Shown one piece after another: positions 25,701 through 40,700 of a stretch of DNA of 64,000 nt (the stretch's first letter is position 1; each line of letters begins with the position of its first letter). The notes under the pieces are model-generated. The model had not been told where the DNA came from, did no database searches, and worked only from the letters and a program-made list of their open reading frames with translations. The stretch is from an uncultured Eubacteriales bacterium. Lineage in GTDB: Bacteria; Bacillota; Clostridia; Christensenellales; Aristaeellaceae. The stretch covers positions 1-64,000 of the forward strand of contig CADCFG010000008.1 in NCBI GenBank assembly GCA_902800625.1, read 5' to 3'. The position numbers and the translations under genes were made by a program.

Positions 25701-28700
25701 CGCCCAGGCGAAGATCGACACCACCATCGGCTACTATGTGGATGTGGACGGCGACACCCATCAGGTGAAGCAGAATCAGGCCGGCGGCCCCATCGGCATC
25801 GATGTGGTGGTGAACAACGCCAGCGTCAACGTTGCCCACGGCGCGAACATCGAAGCCGACAACGACATCATCCTCGCCGCGTCCAGCGACGTGCGCGCCT
25901 ACAACTACGCCAACTACGGCGGGTTCTTCTCGCCCGTGGCTCTGTCGGTCACGGCCATCACCAACACGGTGAACGTGCAGGTGAACGGCACGCTGAACGC
26001 GGGCCGCAAGGTGAAGCTGGACGCCTCCGGCTCCGTGGAGGACGAAACCAGATCCACCTATCAGAGCGGCGTCAACGTGGTGGGCGGCGGCGCGGCGGGC
26101 GGCTTTGTGGCCGTCAACGTGGTGGATCAGGTCGTGAACGCCGTCATCGGCGAGCACGCCCATGTCACCGCGGGCGGCGACGTGGCCGTGTACTCCAGCA
26201 ACGTGGCCAACGTCCAGACCATCGCTACCGCCGGCGGCGACAAGATGGCACAGCAGTCTTCCCCGACGGTCGCCTCTGCAATCGGCCTGTTCAAGGCCCT
26301 GAGTGGCATCCTCTTCGACAAATTCAAGGGCACCTTCGTGGACCGGGAGGCCGAGAAGTTCGTCAAGACCGTGACCAAGCTCTCCGCCTCCGACTACAGC
26401 ATCCGGGTGGTCGAGCCCTCCGACGACAATGAGCAGGGCGGCTCCACCACCGTGAAGACCAAGGTGGGCGACAAGCTGGACAAGGCCGGCAACGTGGCCA
26501 CCTACGGCATCATCGAGCCCAAGGCCAATGACGGCTACAAGGTGCAGACCGTGATGATCCGCTACCTGGGCTATGACAAGACGACCGGCGCGGCGAACGA
26601 CCACTATACCTATGAGGAGGTCGTCAAGAACCAGTACGGCCAATACCTGTTCCTGCTGGAGAACGCCGACGTGGAGGTCATGGTCACCTACGCCAAGGAA
26701 GGCGCGGCGGGCGGAAACGCCGTCGCCGCCGACGGCCAGCAGCAGGTGGACGTGAACGCCGACGACCTGGAGGACAGCTTCGAGCTGCCCGACCTGTTCG
26801 AGGACGCCGCCGAGGGCATCGCGGGCAACGCGGACGACGCGGACGACGTCGCCGTCGAGGGCGGCGCGCAGGCTGAAGACGGCCACGCCGCCCACGACCT
26901 GGTGTTCGACAGCGAATACATCAAGGACGGCAGCATCGTCACCTGGAAGACCGGCGAGGACGGCAAGAGCCTCAAGTCGGTCCGGGGCGGGCAGAAGATC
27001 CGCCTGATCCCCAACGCCAACAAGTCTGCCAAAGACGGCAGCGCCGTCACCGAGCTGAAGAGCCTCTCCGTCGTCTACACCCACACGGTGGACGGCAACG
27101 AGGTGGTCGAGACCATCAAGATCGAGGCCGACAGCCAGGGCCGCTATATATTCACCGTGCCCGACGACATCCCCGCGGACGTGAAGCTGTACGTGCATGC
27201 CGAATTCGGGGCAATCGAGGACAACAGCGCCAGACAGCCCGCCCACAAGCAGTTGACGGGCTCGCTGGCCGTGGGCGTGACGCTGAACAAAGGCGGCAGC
27301 CGCATCGCCTCCGGCAGCGTGGTGACCGCCGGCGGCGATGTCGACATGTTCGGCTATACCCGCACCTACACCAACACCCAGGCCGACGGCACGGCCATCA
27401 CGCCCAAGGACGCCGCGCAGGTGGCCAAGGAGCAGAGCAAGCCCCAGACGGTGCAGAAGGTGACCTACAGCGTGCAGGGGGCGAACGTCTCCATGAAGGT
27501 GAACGGCACCCTGCCGGGCACCATCACCCGGGACGTCGACCCGGCCCACGCCGCCTCCGTCGCCACCCCCAAGCTCACCTTCAAGCTGGACGACGCCTAC
27601 AAGAGCCAGGTGGAAAAGGTCAGCGTGGTGATCAGCTACTACACCAAGATCAACCCGAGCCTGTCTGCGGGCAAGCGCGTGAGCGAGACGGTGGAGCTGG
27701 ACAAGACCAGCGACGGCGTGTACACCTTTGACCTGAATACCACCAAGTACGCCGAGGTGGACGGCAGCACCCTGGAGATCACCTTCATGTTCAGGGACAG
27801 CGATGGCAACCTCGTCGCCATCCAAGGCGACGCGAAGGCCGCGTCCAAATTCGTGGTGCCCAACGCGATCCGCACCAGTGTGAACCAGAAGAAGGAAGCG
27901 GGCGTGACGACGGATCTGGGCAGGCTGGACTTCCACGACGTGCGCTATGCCGCCGACGACACCGCCAAGGCCAAGCCCCTCTACTATTTCACCATCACCC
28001 CCGAGACGGGCTACAAGTGCGACCCGGCGGCGGGCGGCTCCAATGCGACCGCCACCACCATCAAGTCCAACAAGAGCGTGCTGTACGCCTCCTGGATCGG
28101 CGCGGACGGCTCGCCCCAGAAGGGAACGCTGACCCATGACGATACCTGCGCCGTCAACGAGTGGTACTTCAAATCCGTGGACGGCAATAATGCTGTGCCC
28201 GCCGGCGCGCTGATCACCATCACCGCCGTGTTCAGCGAGGACAAGCGGGACGTGACCATCAACTACGAGGAAAACAACAAGGACGGCAATACCTATGGCT
28301 CCGCCAAGCTCAACAAGGATTCAGCCAAGCAGGGCGATAAGATTCAGGTTACCCTGAAGCCGAAGGACGGCTGGGTTCCCGTGGGCGTGGCCGCCGTGCT
28401 GCGCACCGGCACCACGGGTACCACCCGTGCGGTGGATTCCGCGAACATCGCTTTCAAGGGCAATGGCGTCTGGGAAATCACCGTGCCCGTGCTCGGCAGC
28501 GGGGAAAAAATGTTTGTCACGCCGCTGTTCAACAGCAAGAATATTGAATTGAAGAACACTGGCAATGTTGATATCAAGACCAGCGAGGCCGACGGGAAGG
28601 CCGCCAACGGGCAGACCATTACCATTCAGCTCAAGGACGACGACATCAAGGCCGGCAAGAAGCTGGATCTGGCCAACACCACCGTCACCTACCAGGGCCA

Positions 28701-31700
28701 GAAGCTGACTGTGAATGACAAGGGCGAATTCACCATCCCCAAGGGCGACGAATACAACGCCACCGTGCTGACCATCAACGCGGCCCTGAAAGACAAGACC
28801 ATCGAGCTCAAGGAGTTTGTCAGCGGCGAGGACAGGATCGCCCCCGTCAGCAAGCTGGTGGACCCTGGCGAGACCGTCACGCTGAAGGTGGAGGCCCGGG
28901 AGGGCTATCGCGCCAAGGCCGGCACGGTGAAGGCGACCATCACCATCCAGACCGCCAGCGGCACCTCGACCCGGCAGGTCTTCGCCAGCTGGAAGGAGAA
29001 GGACACCTATACCCTCAAGCTCCCCACGGTGGGGGACGGCGAGACGATCACCAACATCCAGCTGGCCGCCGAGTTTGAGCCCGGCAGCGACGGCGTGGCG
29101 CTCAGCATGGGCGTGGGCGTGGCCGTGGGCGTCACCCTGGCGGAGAACATCCTGGAGATCCAGGGCGGCAGCGACGTGCCCGTGCTGGATGAAAACGGCG
29201 ATCCCGTCAAGGAGAACGGCAAGGTGAAGACGCGGCACATCGACCCTGCGCAGGTGACGGACAACGGCCTGAGCATGGTCGCCGTCAGCGTGGGCAGCAA
29301 GGCCATCACCGAAGCCAAGGCGGGCTACAACGAGGGCGACACCGGCGTGGCCGGCGCCATCGCCGTGCAGGTGGCCAAGACCACCACCGACGTGGCCGTC
29401 CGCAAGGACGCCCAGATAAAGCACGACGGCCTCATCTTCATGATGGCCAAGGCCAAGCAGGACTTCAAGGTCACCGGCGACGCCTCCGGCAAGAAGGATG
29501 GCAACGAGGCCGAGGGCACCGGCGTGGGCGCTGGCATCGCCTTCGCCATCGACGGCCTGACGACCCGCGGCGTCATCGAAGACGGCGTGGTGTTTAAAGA
29601 AGGCAGCAAGGCCAGCGGCATCACCATCAACGTCGGCCACAAGGAAAAGGACCAGGTGACGGCCAGGGCCGGCGCGACGGGCGGCTCCGCGTGGGTGCCC
29701 GTGGCGGCGGTGGACGTGTTCAATTCCGAGGTGCTGGCCGAAATGGGCCGGCTGAAGGATGAGAGCGGCAAGGACCTGGATGTGCTGGATGTCTCCGGCA
29801 AGGTGAAGATCAAGGCCAGCGGCGAGTCCGCCAAGGCGCAGTACAACCATGAGGTCACCGCAGACGCCTCCGCCCGGGGCGGCAAGACGGCCATGGGCGG
29901 CGCGTTCATCGTCACGTGGCTCAAAAACGACGTGCAGGCGCTGTTGAACCAGAGTCTGAACGCTACCAAGGATATCAGCATCAGCGCCATCGCCGGGGAC
30001 GCGCTGAAGGCCGTGGCCAAGGCGGCGGCCAGCGGCGGCGACGCCGGCGGGGAGGATGAGAAGGGCGACGGCAGCGCCGACAAGCAGGCCGACCGCATCC
30101 TGAAGGGCGCGGGCGGCGTGGCCGGCCGCTTCGGCGGCATGGACGGCGCGGCCATCAAGAACGGCGCCAACGACCGCCAGAAGGCCGAGACCGCCGAGCA
30201 GACCGTCACCGGCGCGGGCGCGTTCGTGCTGAACGTGATGAAGAACGCCTCCCGGGCCGAGATCAAGGATGGCGTGAACATCACCACCAAGGGCGCCCTC
30301 ACGGTGTCGTCGCTGAACCGCACCGACGCCACCGTCAAGGCGGACGCCTCCGCCACCAAGTCGGACGTGGGCGTGGGCATCGGCGTAGCCATCAACATCG
30401 TCACCATGGACAACATCGCCCGCATTGGCAATGGCAGCGTCTCCGCCGATTCCCTGGCGGTGACCGCCGAAATCGCCAAGGCCCCCACGAAGGTGCGCAC
30501 CGTGACCGTCGCCGAGGACGAGACCCGGTTCAGCAACGCCTTCACCGAGCAGATCAAGGAGGCCTTGCGCGACATGGTGGGCCCGGAAGTGGCCAAAAAG
30601 GTGGGCTGGCTCATCGACATCGACAGCGAGGGCATCGGCAAGTTCTGCCAGACGCTGATCGACGATCTGAACCTGGGCAAGCTGTTTGAGCTGATGACCA
30701 ACGCCCCGGGCGAGTCCTTTGAAAACTTCGGCAAGGCCATCTGGGAGCGCCTCAAGGACTTCCCGAAGGTGCTGATCCAGCCGCTGCTGGAGGCGTACCA
30801 GGAGGTCTACCGCAGCGGGCAATACCTGACCGCGGACGGCTCCGACGGGCTGATGAAGATCCTGGATACCGTGTGGGCCGAGCTGTCGGTGCAGCTGCCC
30901 GGCGAGGTGGTCAGCACGGTGAAGGACAAGCTGTTCAAGGAAGGCTTGCCCAAGATCGGCGGTTCGGTGATCGACATGATCACCGATAAGATCACCGGCA
31001 AGGGCAACGACGGCGACAAGATCAAGGAAACCCTGAAGGACGTCCTGATCGATTCGCTGAAGGGCGTCATGGACAAGATGATCGACAACACCGTGCGTGC
31101 TGTCGGCGCGCAGCTTCCGCTGCTCAATCCCAGCAACATCACCCTGGTGCAGGAGTTGAAGAAGAAGAGCTGGGCGGATCTGAAGGCCAGCGTCATCCCC
31201 TATATCACCACCACCTTCCGCACCACCGTCTGGGACTACGCTCCCGTGGTGGAGAAGATCCAGGCGGACGGCTTCGTCGGCGCCATCCAGAAGGAGCTGC
31301 GCAAAGCTCTGAAGGAGAGCAGCGTGGCCATGACCAACGAGGCCATCGACAAGCTGCTGGGCGTGATGAACGTGAAATTCGAGCGCGAGGCCATCGAGGA
31401 CAGACATATCGTCACCACCCAGGCCATTGCGGGCTCCGGCGCGAAGAAGAAGAGCGGCGCTGGCAGCCTGGCCATCGCCGTGGCGAACCTGAACACCCTG
31501 GCGGAGATCGCCGGCGGGTCGGGGAGCGTCACCGTGACCGGGGACATGACCGTGAACGCCGAGGAAGTGCGCCGGGTGCGCACCCACTCCACCGCCGCCG
31601 TGGATGAGCGCGGCGAGGCGGACAACAACGATGGCGCGGGGGATTCCGACAACGCCAATACCGGCGGCGGCGACGCCGCCACCACCACAGCCACCGACCC

Positions 31701-34700
31701 GGACGGCAACGTGACTGTGACCACCGGCGTGGGCGGAAGCGTGCTGAGCTTCGGCGGCATGAACGACGACGAGAGCATCGAGATCGAGGCTCAGGACGGC
31801 TACTGCCTGGAGAAAGGCAAGCTGGTTCGCACCTACTGCAAGGCGGACGGCACCGAGGTGGTGGACAAGCTGGACTTCGAGAGCGCCAAGGGCGACGACG
31901 GCGCCATCAGCTACTGGTTCGACCCCATGGACGGCGTGGACACCACCGGCATGACCGACGAGGAGATCGAGAGCCTCAAGATCAACATCGACGTGGAGTT
32001 CACCGAGCTGCTCAAGGAGATCCCGAAGCCCACCCTCCGATACGAGACACAGGGCAAGGAATATCCGGCGGACAAACAGATCACCGTCAGCGTCGAGGGC
32101 CGGGAAAACGATGAAAGCGGCAAGGCCTGGGGCAAGGTGAACGACCTGGGTGAGATCACCATTCCCGTGGAGCCCGGCCTGAAGGTGAGCGGCATCGTCG
32201 TGACCGGCATGGACGGCATATCGTTTATCACGTATGGCGTCGGCGAGGACGACGACGAGATCGTGCAGGCTTCCGCCAACGACAGCGAAGAGGTGTACGT
32301 CTTCAAGGTGCCCGCCCAGGGCGTCAAGAGCATCATCGTCACCTTTGAGGAGGACCACGACGTCGAGCACGTGGAGCAGCAGCGCCAGGCCCAGAAGGAT
32401 CGCGCGGGGCGCACCGTGGGCGTGGGTGCGGCGTTCACGCTGACCTACGGCAAATCCAGCGTGAAGGCCGCCATCGGCGACGACGAGCAGGGCACCAGCC
32501 GCAACGTTACCGCGGGCACCCTGTCCGTCACGGCTTCCTCCGAGCACGAGGAGGAGAACTACGCCACCGCCGGCGCGGATCCCTTCGAGGGCACCAGCGA
32601 CGACATCAAGGACTTCGCCCTGGACGCCGCTGTGTCCGTGAACATACTGGACAACGACGTGCGCGCCGCCATCGCCAAGGGCGGCCAGGTGACCACCACT
32701 GCCAAGCCCGACGCTTCGGACGACGCCGTCGCGCCGGCCAAGGCCGAGGATGAAGAGGAAGAAGATCTGCCCGAGGAGATCGATGTGACCAAGGGCGCGC
32801 TGATCGTCTCTGCCACCGAGGTGGGCGCCAGCGAGACCAAGGCCAGCGCCTTCGCCGCCGGCAGCACCACCGCCGTGGGCGCCAGCGTGGCCGTGAACGT
32901 GTCCCTGTCGGACATCACCGCCGAGATGAATGCCGCCGCGAAGGTGTCCGGCAAGGCCGTCGTGCGCACCCATACCCTCAGCCGCGACGACACCTGGTCC
33001 TTCGCCAGCGCCATGGGCGCGGATATCCAGCGCTCGCTGAACAAATTCTCCGACGGCGCCTCCACCGTGGCGGAAAAGGCCAACGACGTGACCACCGGCA
33101 AGATCTTCGACGAAAAGAAGGAGACCAAGGGCAACAAGACCAACTCGAAGATCAACGACCGACTGAACGACAAGCGGGTCATCAAGGAAGACGGCCAGAA
33201 GGCCAGGGGTGACCTGAACGTGTCCGCCAACGTGATGCGCAGCCAGAACGTGGAGGTGGACAACGGCGAGGACGCCGGCCAGGGCGCCGATATCGCCAGG
33301 GACTTCGTCAACGTGGAGGGCGGCCAGGAGGTGGACGGCTTCCAGAACCCCAACAAGAAGTCCAGCCTGCGGGTGGCCGCCGCCTTGGGCGTCACCGTGG
33401 CGCTGCACAGCGCGACCACCAGCGTGAACCAGGCGATCAACGCGGCCCGGGAGATCCTGGTGTCCGCCACCAACGCGGGCAACTTCAACACCCGCTCCAC
33501 CGGCGCGGCCATGAGCCTGGCCAAAGAGAAGGGCAAGAGCATCGCCGCCGCCGTGGGCATCAGCGTGAACAGGAACCAGGCCCACGCCACCGTGAACGGC
33601 AATCTCGCCGCCGCGGACGGCGACGTGACCGTCAGCGCCGACCTGAAGCAGAATTTGACCGACACCTACCGGGGCCGGCTGGCGGTGCAGTCCATCGCGG
33701 GCGCCGTGTCCGGCAAGGGCAGCGACACCTCCGTGGCCGGCGCGCTGAGCCTGCTGTTCAGCTATGGCGAGACCGACGCCATCGTGGACGGCGACCTGAA
33801 GGGCAACGCCGTGAGCGTCACCGCCAACGACAAGAGCAAGCTGGCCGTGCGCGCCGGCGGCATCAACGTGTCCAAGGGCGCCAACGTAGGCGCGGGCGTG
33901 TCCGTGGCCACCATCTGGAGCGCGAACACCGTGAAGGCCGAGGTGAAGGACGGCGCGACCATCGACGCCGACAGCTTCACCCTGAAGGCCGTGAAGGCCC
34001 CCGTGACCTGGGACGACTACAGGTTCCCGCTCTCCCTGCAGGACCTGATCAGCGACTCCTCCGACCTGGACGACGGGGAGCGGGAGAACGTGTATCCCGG
34101 CCTGATCGACGTGCACAAGAAGCCCGGCGAGAAGAGCTATACCGTGAGCATCAACATGGACACCTACACCCTGATGAAGCTGGCGGATGCGCTGAACTTC
34201 CTGTCCTCGAAGAACTACTACACCGAGGCCATCGCGGGCTCGCTGGTGACCGGCCAGGCCGATTCCACCAAGCCCAACAAGCTGAACGCCGCGGGCTCCA
34301 TTTCCATCGTGCGGGCGCTGAACAGCGTGGAGGCCGTGCTGGGCAACAACGTCACCATCAACAAGGGCGGCAATCGCGCCAAGGGCGACGTGACCATCCT
34401 GGCCCAGGACGACACCACTGCGCGCATGATCGGCGGCGCGGTCGCCGCAGGCAGCGCCAAGAACAGCGCCGGCATCACCCTCACCTACCTCTATGACAAG
34501 GACGAGGCGAAGGCCGTCGTCGGCGACAATCTGAACATCAAGGCCGGCAGCGTCAGCCACAGGGCCGTCGCCTCCACCAACGTGGAGAGCTACAACGCCG
34601 CCGCGTCCGTGAGCTCCGCCTCCCAGGCGGACAAGTCCATCGGCGGCGGCCTGGACGTGGTGCTGCTGAACACCATCGCCAACGCCAAAATCGGCGACAG

Positions 34701-37700
34701 CGCCACCGTCGACGCCGGCGGCAAGCTGGACATCGCGGCGGATTCCAATCTGAACCTGATGCTGATCTCCGTGAGCGCCAGCGTGGCCAAGGCGGCCACC
34801 GCCGCGGGCGGCACCATCGCGGTGCTGGTGAACGACGCCGAGGCCAAAGCCAGCGTGGGGAAGAACCACAGCCTGTCCGCCGACGGCGACGTGACCGTGG
34901 CGGGAAGGGCCGTGGACAAGCTGCTTTCTGTGATCGCCAGCGCCTCCGCTGCCGTGACCAGCAAGGGCGCGGCGGCCGGTTCGCTGAACGTGCTGGTGGA
35001 CAACGCCAAGGGCAAGGTCTTCCTGGATGAAGGCGGCGCCGGCAAGGGCATCGCGTCCCGAAAGGGCAGCGTCTCCCTGCTGGGCGAGACCGAGACCCGG
35101 GTCGCCAACGTCACCGTGGCGGTGGCGGGCGGCAAGGACAAGGCCACCGGCCTGTCCGCCAACATCAACGTGCTGCACCGCGATTCCGGCGTGGAAGCGA
35201 AGGGCGGCGCGGGCTATGTCATCGACGCCGCGAAGGACGTGCTCATCTCCAGCCATGGCATGGACGTCAGCCGCGTGGTCAGTATGGCTGTGGCCGCCGC
35301 CTCCAGCGGGAACGGCATCAGCGGCAACCTGCCCGTGCTGGTCAGCCGGAACAAGGTGAAGACCACGCTGGGCAGCGTCACCGTGAAAGCGGGCGGCGAG
35401 GCGGCCTTTGCCTCCCGCCTGGACGACGTCACCAAGGCCATCGCGGGCAGCCTGGGCCTGTCCTGGAGCAGCAACGCCGCGGCGGCCACCGCGATGTTCG
35501 TCAACAAGGAAAACGAAGTGACCACCGACATGGGCACCAGCACCGTCACCGCGGCGGGCAGCTCCGGTGCGCTCGCCAAGAAGGTGCCGGGCGGCGAGGC
35601 CTTTACGGGCATCTACGTGGGCGCGAAGGTGGTGGACGACATACTGGCCGTCGCGGCGGGCATCGCGGCGGCGGGCAACAAGGGCCTCACCGGCAATTTG
35701 CTGTGGAGCAGCAACAAGAACGTGGTGAAGGCGGACGCCTCCCAGGCGTCCCTGTCCGCGCTGGCGAAGAACGCCTCCGGCAAGGCCGTGGGCGGCGGCT
35801 CCGTCACCGTGAACGCCGCCAATGATTCCAAGCAGATCATCTTCGCCGGTGGCCTGAACGCGGCCAAGAGCGTTGCCGCTGGCGCGTCCATCGCCGTGCT
35901 GACCGCGGCCAAGGAGGTCACCGCCAAGGCCCACAACGCCAAGGCCTGGCAGGACGTGAACGTCGCCGCCAGCAACACCGACAACGTGTTTGAGATGGCT
36001 CTCAGCGCCGGCGGCTCCGGCAAGGCGGCCGTGGAAATCGGCATCGCCTACCAGTCCCTGAAGAGCAGGGTGAACGCCGTGGTCGCCAGCGAGATCGAGG
36101 CGAACAGGGGCAGCTTCAACCTGAAATCCGTGAACGACGTGAACCTGGACAACACCGCCGTGGCGCTGGCGGGCGCAGGCAAGGCGGCCGTCACCCCGGT
36201 GTTCGCCGTCAGCGTCTTCACCGGCGAGAGCAACGCCATACTGGGCGGTGGCACCGTAAAGGCGGCCAAGGGCGTGAACGTGTCCGCCACCGCCAACAAG
36301 GATATGGGCCAGTACACCGTGGGCGCTGCGGCCAGCGGCCAGGCGGCGGTGTCCGGCGCGGTGTCTGTGGCGAGCCTGAAGGACACCACCAACGCGCTGG
36401 TCTCAAACGGCACCGTCATCAACGCTGACACCCTGGATGTGACCGCCCAGAGCGACCTCACCCAGGTCGGCGCCTCCGCAGCCGTGGCCGCCAGCGCCAA
36501 GGGCGCCGTGGCCGTGAACGGCATGCTGACCATCGCCAAGGGCAACGCCCTGGCCGAGATGGACGGCGCGGCCACCCTGTCGGGCAAGGCCAACGTGAAG
36601 GCCGCCTCCGAGCGGAACATCGTGAACGTCGCGGCCACCGTGGCCATAGGCGGACAGGTGGGCGTGGGCGTGACCGTCATGGGCCTGGTCGCGGGCGACA
36701 GGATGGACCAGGACGCCGCCGATATGCTCACCTACGGCAATTCCTCCAGCAAGAGCGGCGACAAGACCTTCGATTCCACCGCCATCATCGACAAGATGCA
36801 CGAGCTGGGCATCAAGGACACCTCCGACCTGGAGGAGAAGAAGGACAAGGACGGCAACGTCACCCAGACCAGCCTGGCCGACGACCTGACCGGCAACGGC
36901 CACAGCAATGGCAATACCTCCGTGGGCACGAACGGCAAGTTCGACGCCACCTCCGGCTTCGTGGAGGGCGATACCTTCGACGGCGCGCCGGACAGCAACG
37001 ACGACAAGCAGGACATGACCGAGACGGAGGACATCAAGAAGGCCAGGGCCGCGGCGGGCAATACCGCTTACAGCTCTGATCCCAAGGACTCCGTGGTGGC
37101 CCGCATCGGCATGAACGGCAACGTCACCGCCAGGGGCGTGGACGTGTACGCCGAGCAGGACACCAAGGCCGACGTGGTCGGCGCGACGGTGTCCGGCGGC
37201 AGCATGGCGGGCGTGGGCGTCAGCGTGGCCATCGCCATGCTGCGCAGCAACGTGTTCGCCACCTCCCTGGGCACCGTGGACGCCAAGGAGGGCAGCGTGA
37301 ACGTCACCGCAGTGTCGAAGTCCGGCGGCGTGATGCCGGACGGCGACGAGCAGGCGCGCACCGCGGCCATCAGCAAGGACTTGGGCGAAAGCGAGGACGA
37401 CGAGCTGAAGGAGAGCCTGACCACGCTGAAGGATATGCTGAGCAAGCGCTCCATCCGGGTCGTCGGCGTGGCGGCCGGCATCGGCAGCGCGGGCGTGGGC
37501 GCCGCGGGCAGCGTGGTGCGCACGGACAACATCACCCGGGCCACCCTGGGCGGCACCGTGAAGAACGCCGGTGCGCTGAACGTGGACGCCGCGAGTGACT
37601 ACGGCAACGTGTCCGCCCTCACCCTGGCCATCGGCGGCGGCGCGGAGGCGGGCCTCAGCGCGGCCTTCGCCATGGCGATGACCAACGGCACCGTGGAATC

Positions 37701-40700
37701 GAAGATCGACAGATCCGCCAACATCACCGGCGCGAACACGAAGATCGCCGTGACCAGCGAATCCGTGGTCAAGGCCAACGCCCTGGCCGTCACTGCCGCC
37801 GCGGGCGGCGTGGCCGGCGGCGCGGCCGGCGTGGCCATCGCGGCCAACAGCCTGACCCAGAACACCCTGGTGGACCGCGGCGCGAAGATCGACATGACCG
37901 GCGAAAACGCCACGCTCAAGGTGAAGGGCACCTCCTCCACCAAGGCCGACACGTTCCTGCTGGGCGTGAGCATCGGCAGCGGCGCGGCGGGCTTTGGCGA
38001 GGCGGCCTCCATCGTGTCGCCCACCCTCAACACCGGCATCGGCACCACCGGCTCCGGCACGGTCTCCCTGGGCAAGCTGGCCAGCGTGGACGTGCTCAAC
38101 GACGTGACCAGCTCGGCCACGGCCAACGTGCTGTCCGTCTCCGCCGGCGGCGTGGCCCTGCAGGGCAACGTGCTGCTGGTGTTCAACGATACCGATGCCA
38201 CTGCCAAGGTGGCCAACGCCAGTGGCACCCTGGGGAGCATGAAGATCAACGGCGAGCTGGGCGCCACGGGCCGCTCCCGCCTGGCGGCGGCGGCTGTCGG
38301 CGGCAGCGCGGGCGGCGTGAGCGTCAGCTATGTGGACGTGGATTCCAAGAACAACGCCATTCTCGACACCGATAACTTTACCGCCACCGTGCTGGGCGAT
38401 CTGACCGTCAGCACCGGCGAGGACGACACCCGCAAGACCAGCGCCGACGCTGCCTCCGTGGCCGCCGGGATAGCCGCCACCGTGTCCGTCAGCCTGAACG
38501 CCGCCGTGGCCCGCAACCGGGCGGTGAACAGCGCCACCATCACCGGCAAGCGCGGCCTGACCGCCGCCAACGTGAACCTGAAGGCCAACGCCAACGGCGA
38601 CGCCGACGCGCGCTTCTACGGCCTCAGCGTGGGCACCGGCAGCGTGGCAGGCTCCGTGGACGTGGCCCTGAACGAGACCACCGCCAAGGCGATCATGAAG
38701 CTGGACGGCGCGCTGGATGCCAACCTGAACGCCGCCTCCGACGTGGACGGCGCGACCACCGCGAAGATGTACACCGGCAGCGGCGCCATCTACGGCGCGA
38801 AGGTGAACGTGGCCGTGGCCTACGGCAAGACCAACTCCATTGTCGATGTGGACATCGCCAAGGCCCCGACGAAGAAGGTGAACATCGAGGCCCACAGCAC
38901 CGGCAAGGACGACGTGAACACCACCATCGACAACCAGAGCTTCGAGGTGTTCAGCGCCGCGGCCATGGTGGGCACCGCTTACAGCAAGGACAATTTCAGC
39001 GCGAGAGTGAAGCTGCGCGGCGGCGACTACGACCTGGGCAAGGTGGACGTGAAAACCGACTATGACACCAACGCCGAAGCCGTCGTGACCCCGTCCGCGG
39101 CGGGCGTGGACGTGAGCTTCGTGAAGCTGGCCGTGAACTACGCCGGCGCCAACAGCACCGCCACCGCAGGCTCCGAGCTGGAGCTGGCGGACGGCGCCAA
39201 CCTGAAAGTGGACGGCGATATAGCCGTCAAGACCGTGGGCAAGGCCGAGACCAATGCCCAGGTGGTGTCCGCCAAGTACGTCACCGCCAACGTGATCGGC
39301 GTGGGCGTCAGCATCAGCGATTCCGAGATGAACGGCAGGCAGGCGGCGACGCTGCGCATGAACGGCGGCAGCATCGAAAAGGCCTCCGACCTGCGGGTGC
39401 AGAGCCTGACCGACAAGGCCCTGGCGACGGCCGCCGTGGGTACCTCCGGCGTGGGCGAGGACGAAGCGGACACCGCCACCGTGTCCCTGGTGAACGTGAA
39501 CGTGAACTCCGCCACCGCCAGGGAGAACCTGGCCAGCACCGCGTCCATCCTGGGCAGCGGCCGGGACGCCAACACCATCGCCGCGGACAGCCTGACCCTG
39601 ATGGCCGACACCGGAATGACGTCGGTCAAGGACGAAAAAGGCAACATAACCGACAAGCCCGTGGTGACAACGGCCCGATCCAAGAGTGCCACTGCCACCG
39701 AGATCGGCATAGTCTCCGGCGGCGGCCTGCTGTCCGACGCCACCAGCACCGACAGCTTCAACGTGGTGCTCAGCGGCGTGGCCGCAGACATCGCCGGGGA
39801 GGCCAATCTCAACAGCAGCACCCACACCGAAGCATTTGCAGAGGGCTCCAACCCGGGCAACTGGACGCTGCTGCAGATCGCCGTCACGGAGATGGAGGCC
39901 AAGGTGGGCGAGGAAGGCGACCGGCAGACCTCGAAGGTCATCGTCGGCGACGAGACCACCCTGACCACCGGCGGCGCGCTGAAGATCGCCGCCAGCAACG
40001 AAGGCAATGCCCATACAGACCTGTCCCAGGCTTCCGCCAACTCCATCGTGGGCGTCAAGGTGTCCAAGCTGCCCACGGACTCCTGGTACGACACGGGCGT
40101 GAGCATCGGCAGTAACGCCGTGCTGACCAGTGTAGCGGACGCCAGCATCACCTCCGACAGCAGCGCCAAGGCCAAGTCCGTCGTCGAATCCGACGGCGTG
40201 GGCCTGGTGGTGGACGTGAGTGTGATGAAGGGCAAGAACGTGCTGCACGACGAGAACAACCTGGACATCGGCGACGGCACCGAGATCACCACCGGGGACG
40301 ATTTGACCCTGTCCAGCACCAGCAGCGCCCAGTTGACGGCGAAGACCGTCGTCTCCGGCGGCGGCGCGCTGGCGGGCGAGTACGGCACCGCGGAGAACAT
40401 CGTGACCCGCGCCAACCGCGTCACCATCGCGGACAACGCAAAGCTGACCTCCGAAGACGGCGCGCTGAGCATCACCGCCGCCTCCGGCGAGGCGGACGAC
40501 ATCCAGACCAACGTGAAGGTCACGGCGGGCGGCCTGTTCCTGCTGGGCAACGCCACCGCCGAGACGAGCCTGACCGCCAACAGCGAGATCCTCGTCGGCC
40601 AGAACGTGGAGCTCAACGCCCGGGAGGATATGGACCTGCTGGCCCGGTCCACCAGCCGCACCGCCAAGGGCGGCGTGGGCCTGAACACCGAGGCGAAGGT

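Noticed and set aside
22684..28137. 1,817-aa minus-strand frame at the start of the second giant gene, and similar antisense frames at 36403-40872, 16421-20761 and 9911-13318
   Set aside because: Same codon-bias shadow. Apparent repeats in them are the reverse reading of the plus-strand stalk or solenoid repeats.
28321..35934. 2,537-aa open frame on the minus strand, antisense to the second giant gene
   Set aside because: It mirrors the strongly GC-biased codon pattern of the plus-strand gene; its product is His/Gly/Ala/Val-rich low-complexity sequence with no start signal, signal peptide or domain.
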